Positions 63,843 through 64,000 of a DNA stretch of 64,000 nt are shown here, piece by piece. This DNA comes from an uncultured Clostridia bacterium. GTDB taxonomy: Bacteria > Bacillota > Clostridia > Oscillospirales > Acutalibacteraceae. Positions within the stretch are counted from its first letter, which is position 1. Every line of letters begins with the position of its first letter. The stretch lies in the NCBI GenBank assembly GCA_947623175.1, contig CANQGK010000013.1:1-64000 (forward strand). Direction: 5' to 3'. The notes under the pieces were generated by a model. The model saw nothing but the letters and a program-made list of their open reading frames with translations. It was not told the DNA's origin and did not search any database. Both the position numbers and the translations under genes were made by a program.

Positions 63843-64000
<158 letters not shown>

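Overview
The window reads as chromosomal DNA from an anaerobic Clostridia-type Firmicute, probably an Oscillospiraceae/Ruminococcaceae-like gut bacterium. The evidence is strong AGGAGG-type ribosome sites, TTGACA/TATAAT promoters with 17-bp spacers, an ArgJ-based arginine operon, YtrA-type regulation, ECF sigma/anti-sigma pairs, DUF285 and LRR_5 surface proteins and dockerin-like modules. The taxon is inferred, not proven. The housekeeping part (about 6-34 kb) is tightly packed. The accessory stretches (about 35-64 kb) are visibly more AT-rich or degenerate.

Layout: 0-5.4 kb has the end of a DUF285 surface protein, a decayed Phd antitoxin, and two minus-strand glycoside hydrolases. 5.5-11.7 kb has a 271-bp MITE, an LCP cell-wall enzyme, dinB, two small phage-like genes, and the minus-strand operon tsaE-tsaB-rpiB-upp. 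11.7-21 kb has a RodA/FtsW-like SEDS gene and the operon argG-argH-argC-argJ-argB-argD-argF. 21-26.5 kb is a sulfur unit: metY, a LysR regulator, and a cysteine desulfurase-IscU-mnmA operon. 26.6-35.1 kb has a small alarmone synthetase, a MacB-like ABC exporter with a truncated response regulator and an intact kinase, a YtrA-type ABC operon, and an ECF sigma/anti-sigma pair. 35.2-38.7 kb has tRNA-Leu(CAA), small unknown and broken genes, and a second ECF sigma/anti-sigma pair. 38.7-50.6 kb has a small secreted protein, a 2205-residue secreted Rhs/YD-repeat protein with small membrane-protein cassettes behind it, and an LRR_5-dockerin protein. 50.8-57.4 kb has an AraC regulator facing the wreck of a polysaccharide-utilisation locus. 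57.4-64 kb is a LysR-linked cluster of esterases, flavodoxin, PNPOx-like protein and aldo/keto reductase.

Three themes stand out. (1) A TA-target MITE family occurs at four sites: two full 271-bp copies in opposite orientation and two collapsed derivatives of 43 and 25 bp. One full copy sits five codons from the end of an ECF-transporter S-component gene, and removing it in silico restores the original C-terminus. (2) Several genes are broken by single events: an antitoxin lacking its core, a response regulator lacking its phosphoacceptor half, a LysR with an in-frame TAG, a frameshifted flavodoxin, and five or more glycan genes. (3) Two small regulons can be read from shared operators: CTTATAGGTTTTATATAT around the metY/LysR/nifS unit, and ATAACCT-N-AGGTTAT-type boxes in front of three units of the esterase cluster.

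The best candidate for a new system is the Rhs protein with its unrecognised toxin-like tip, its propeller-like N-terminus, and the chain of unknown membrane proteins behind it, one of which has a decayed duplicate.
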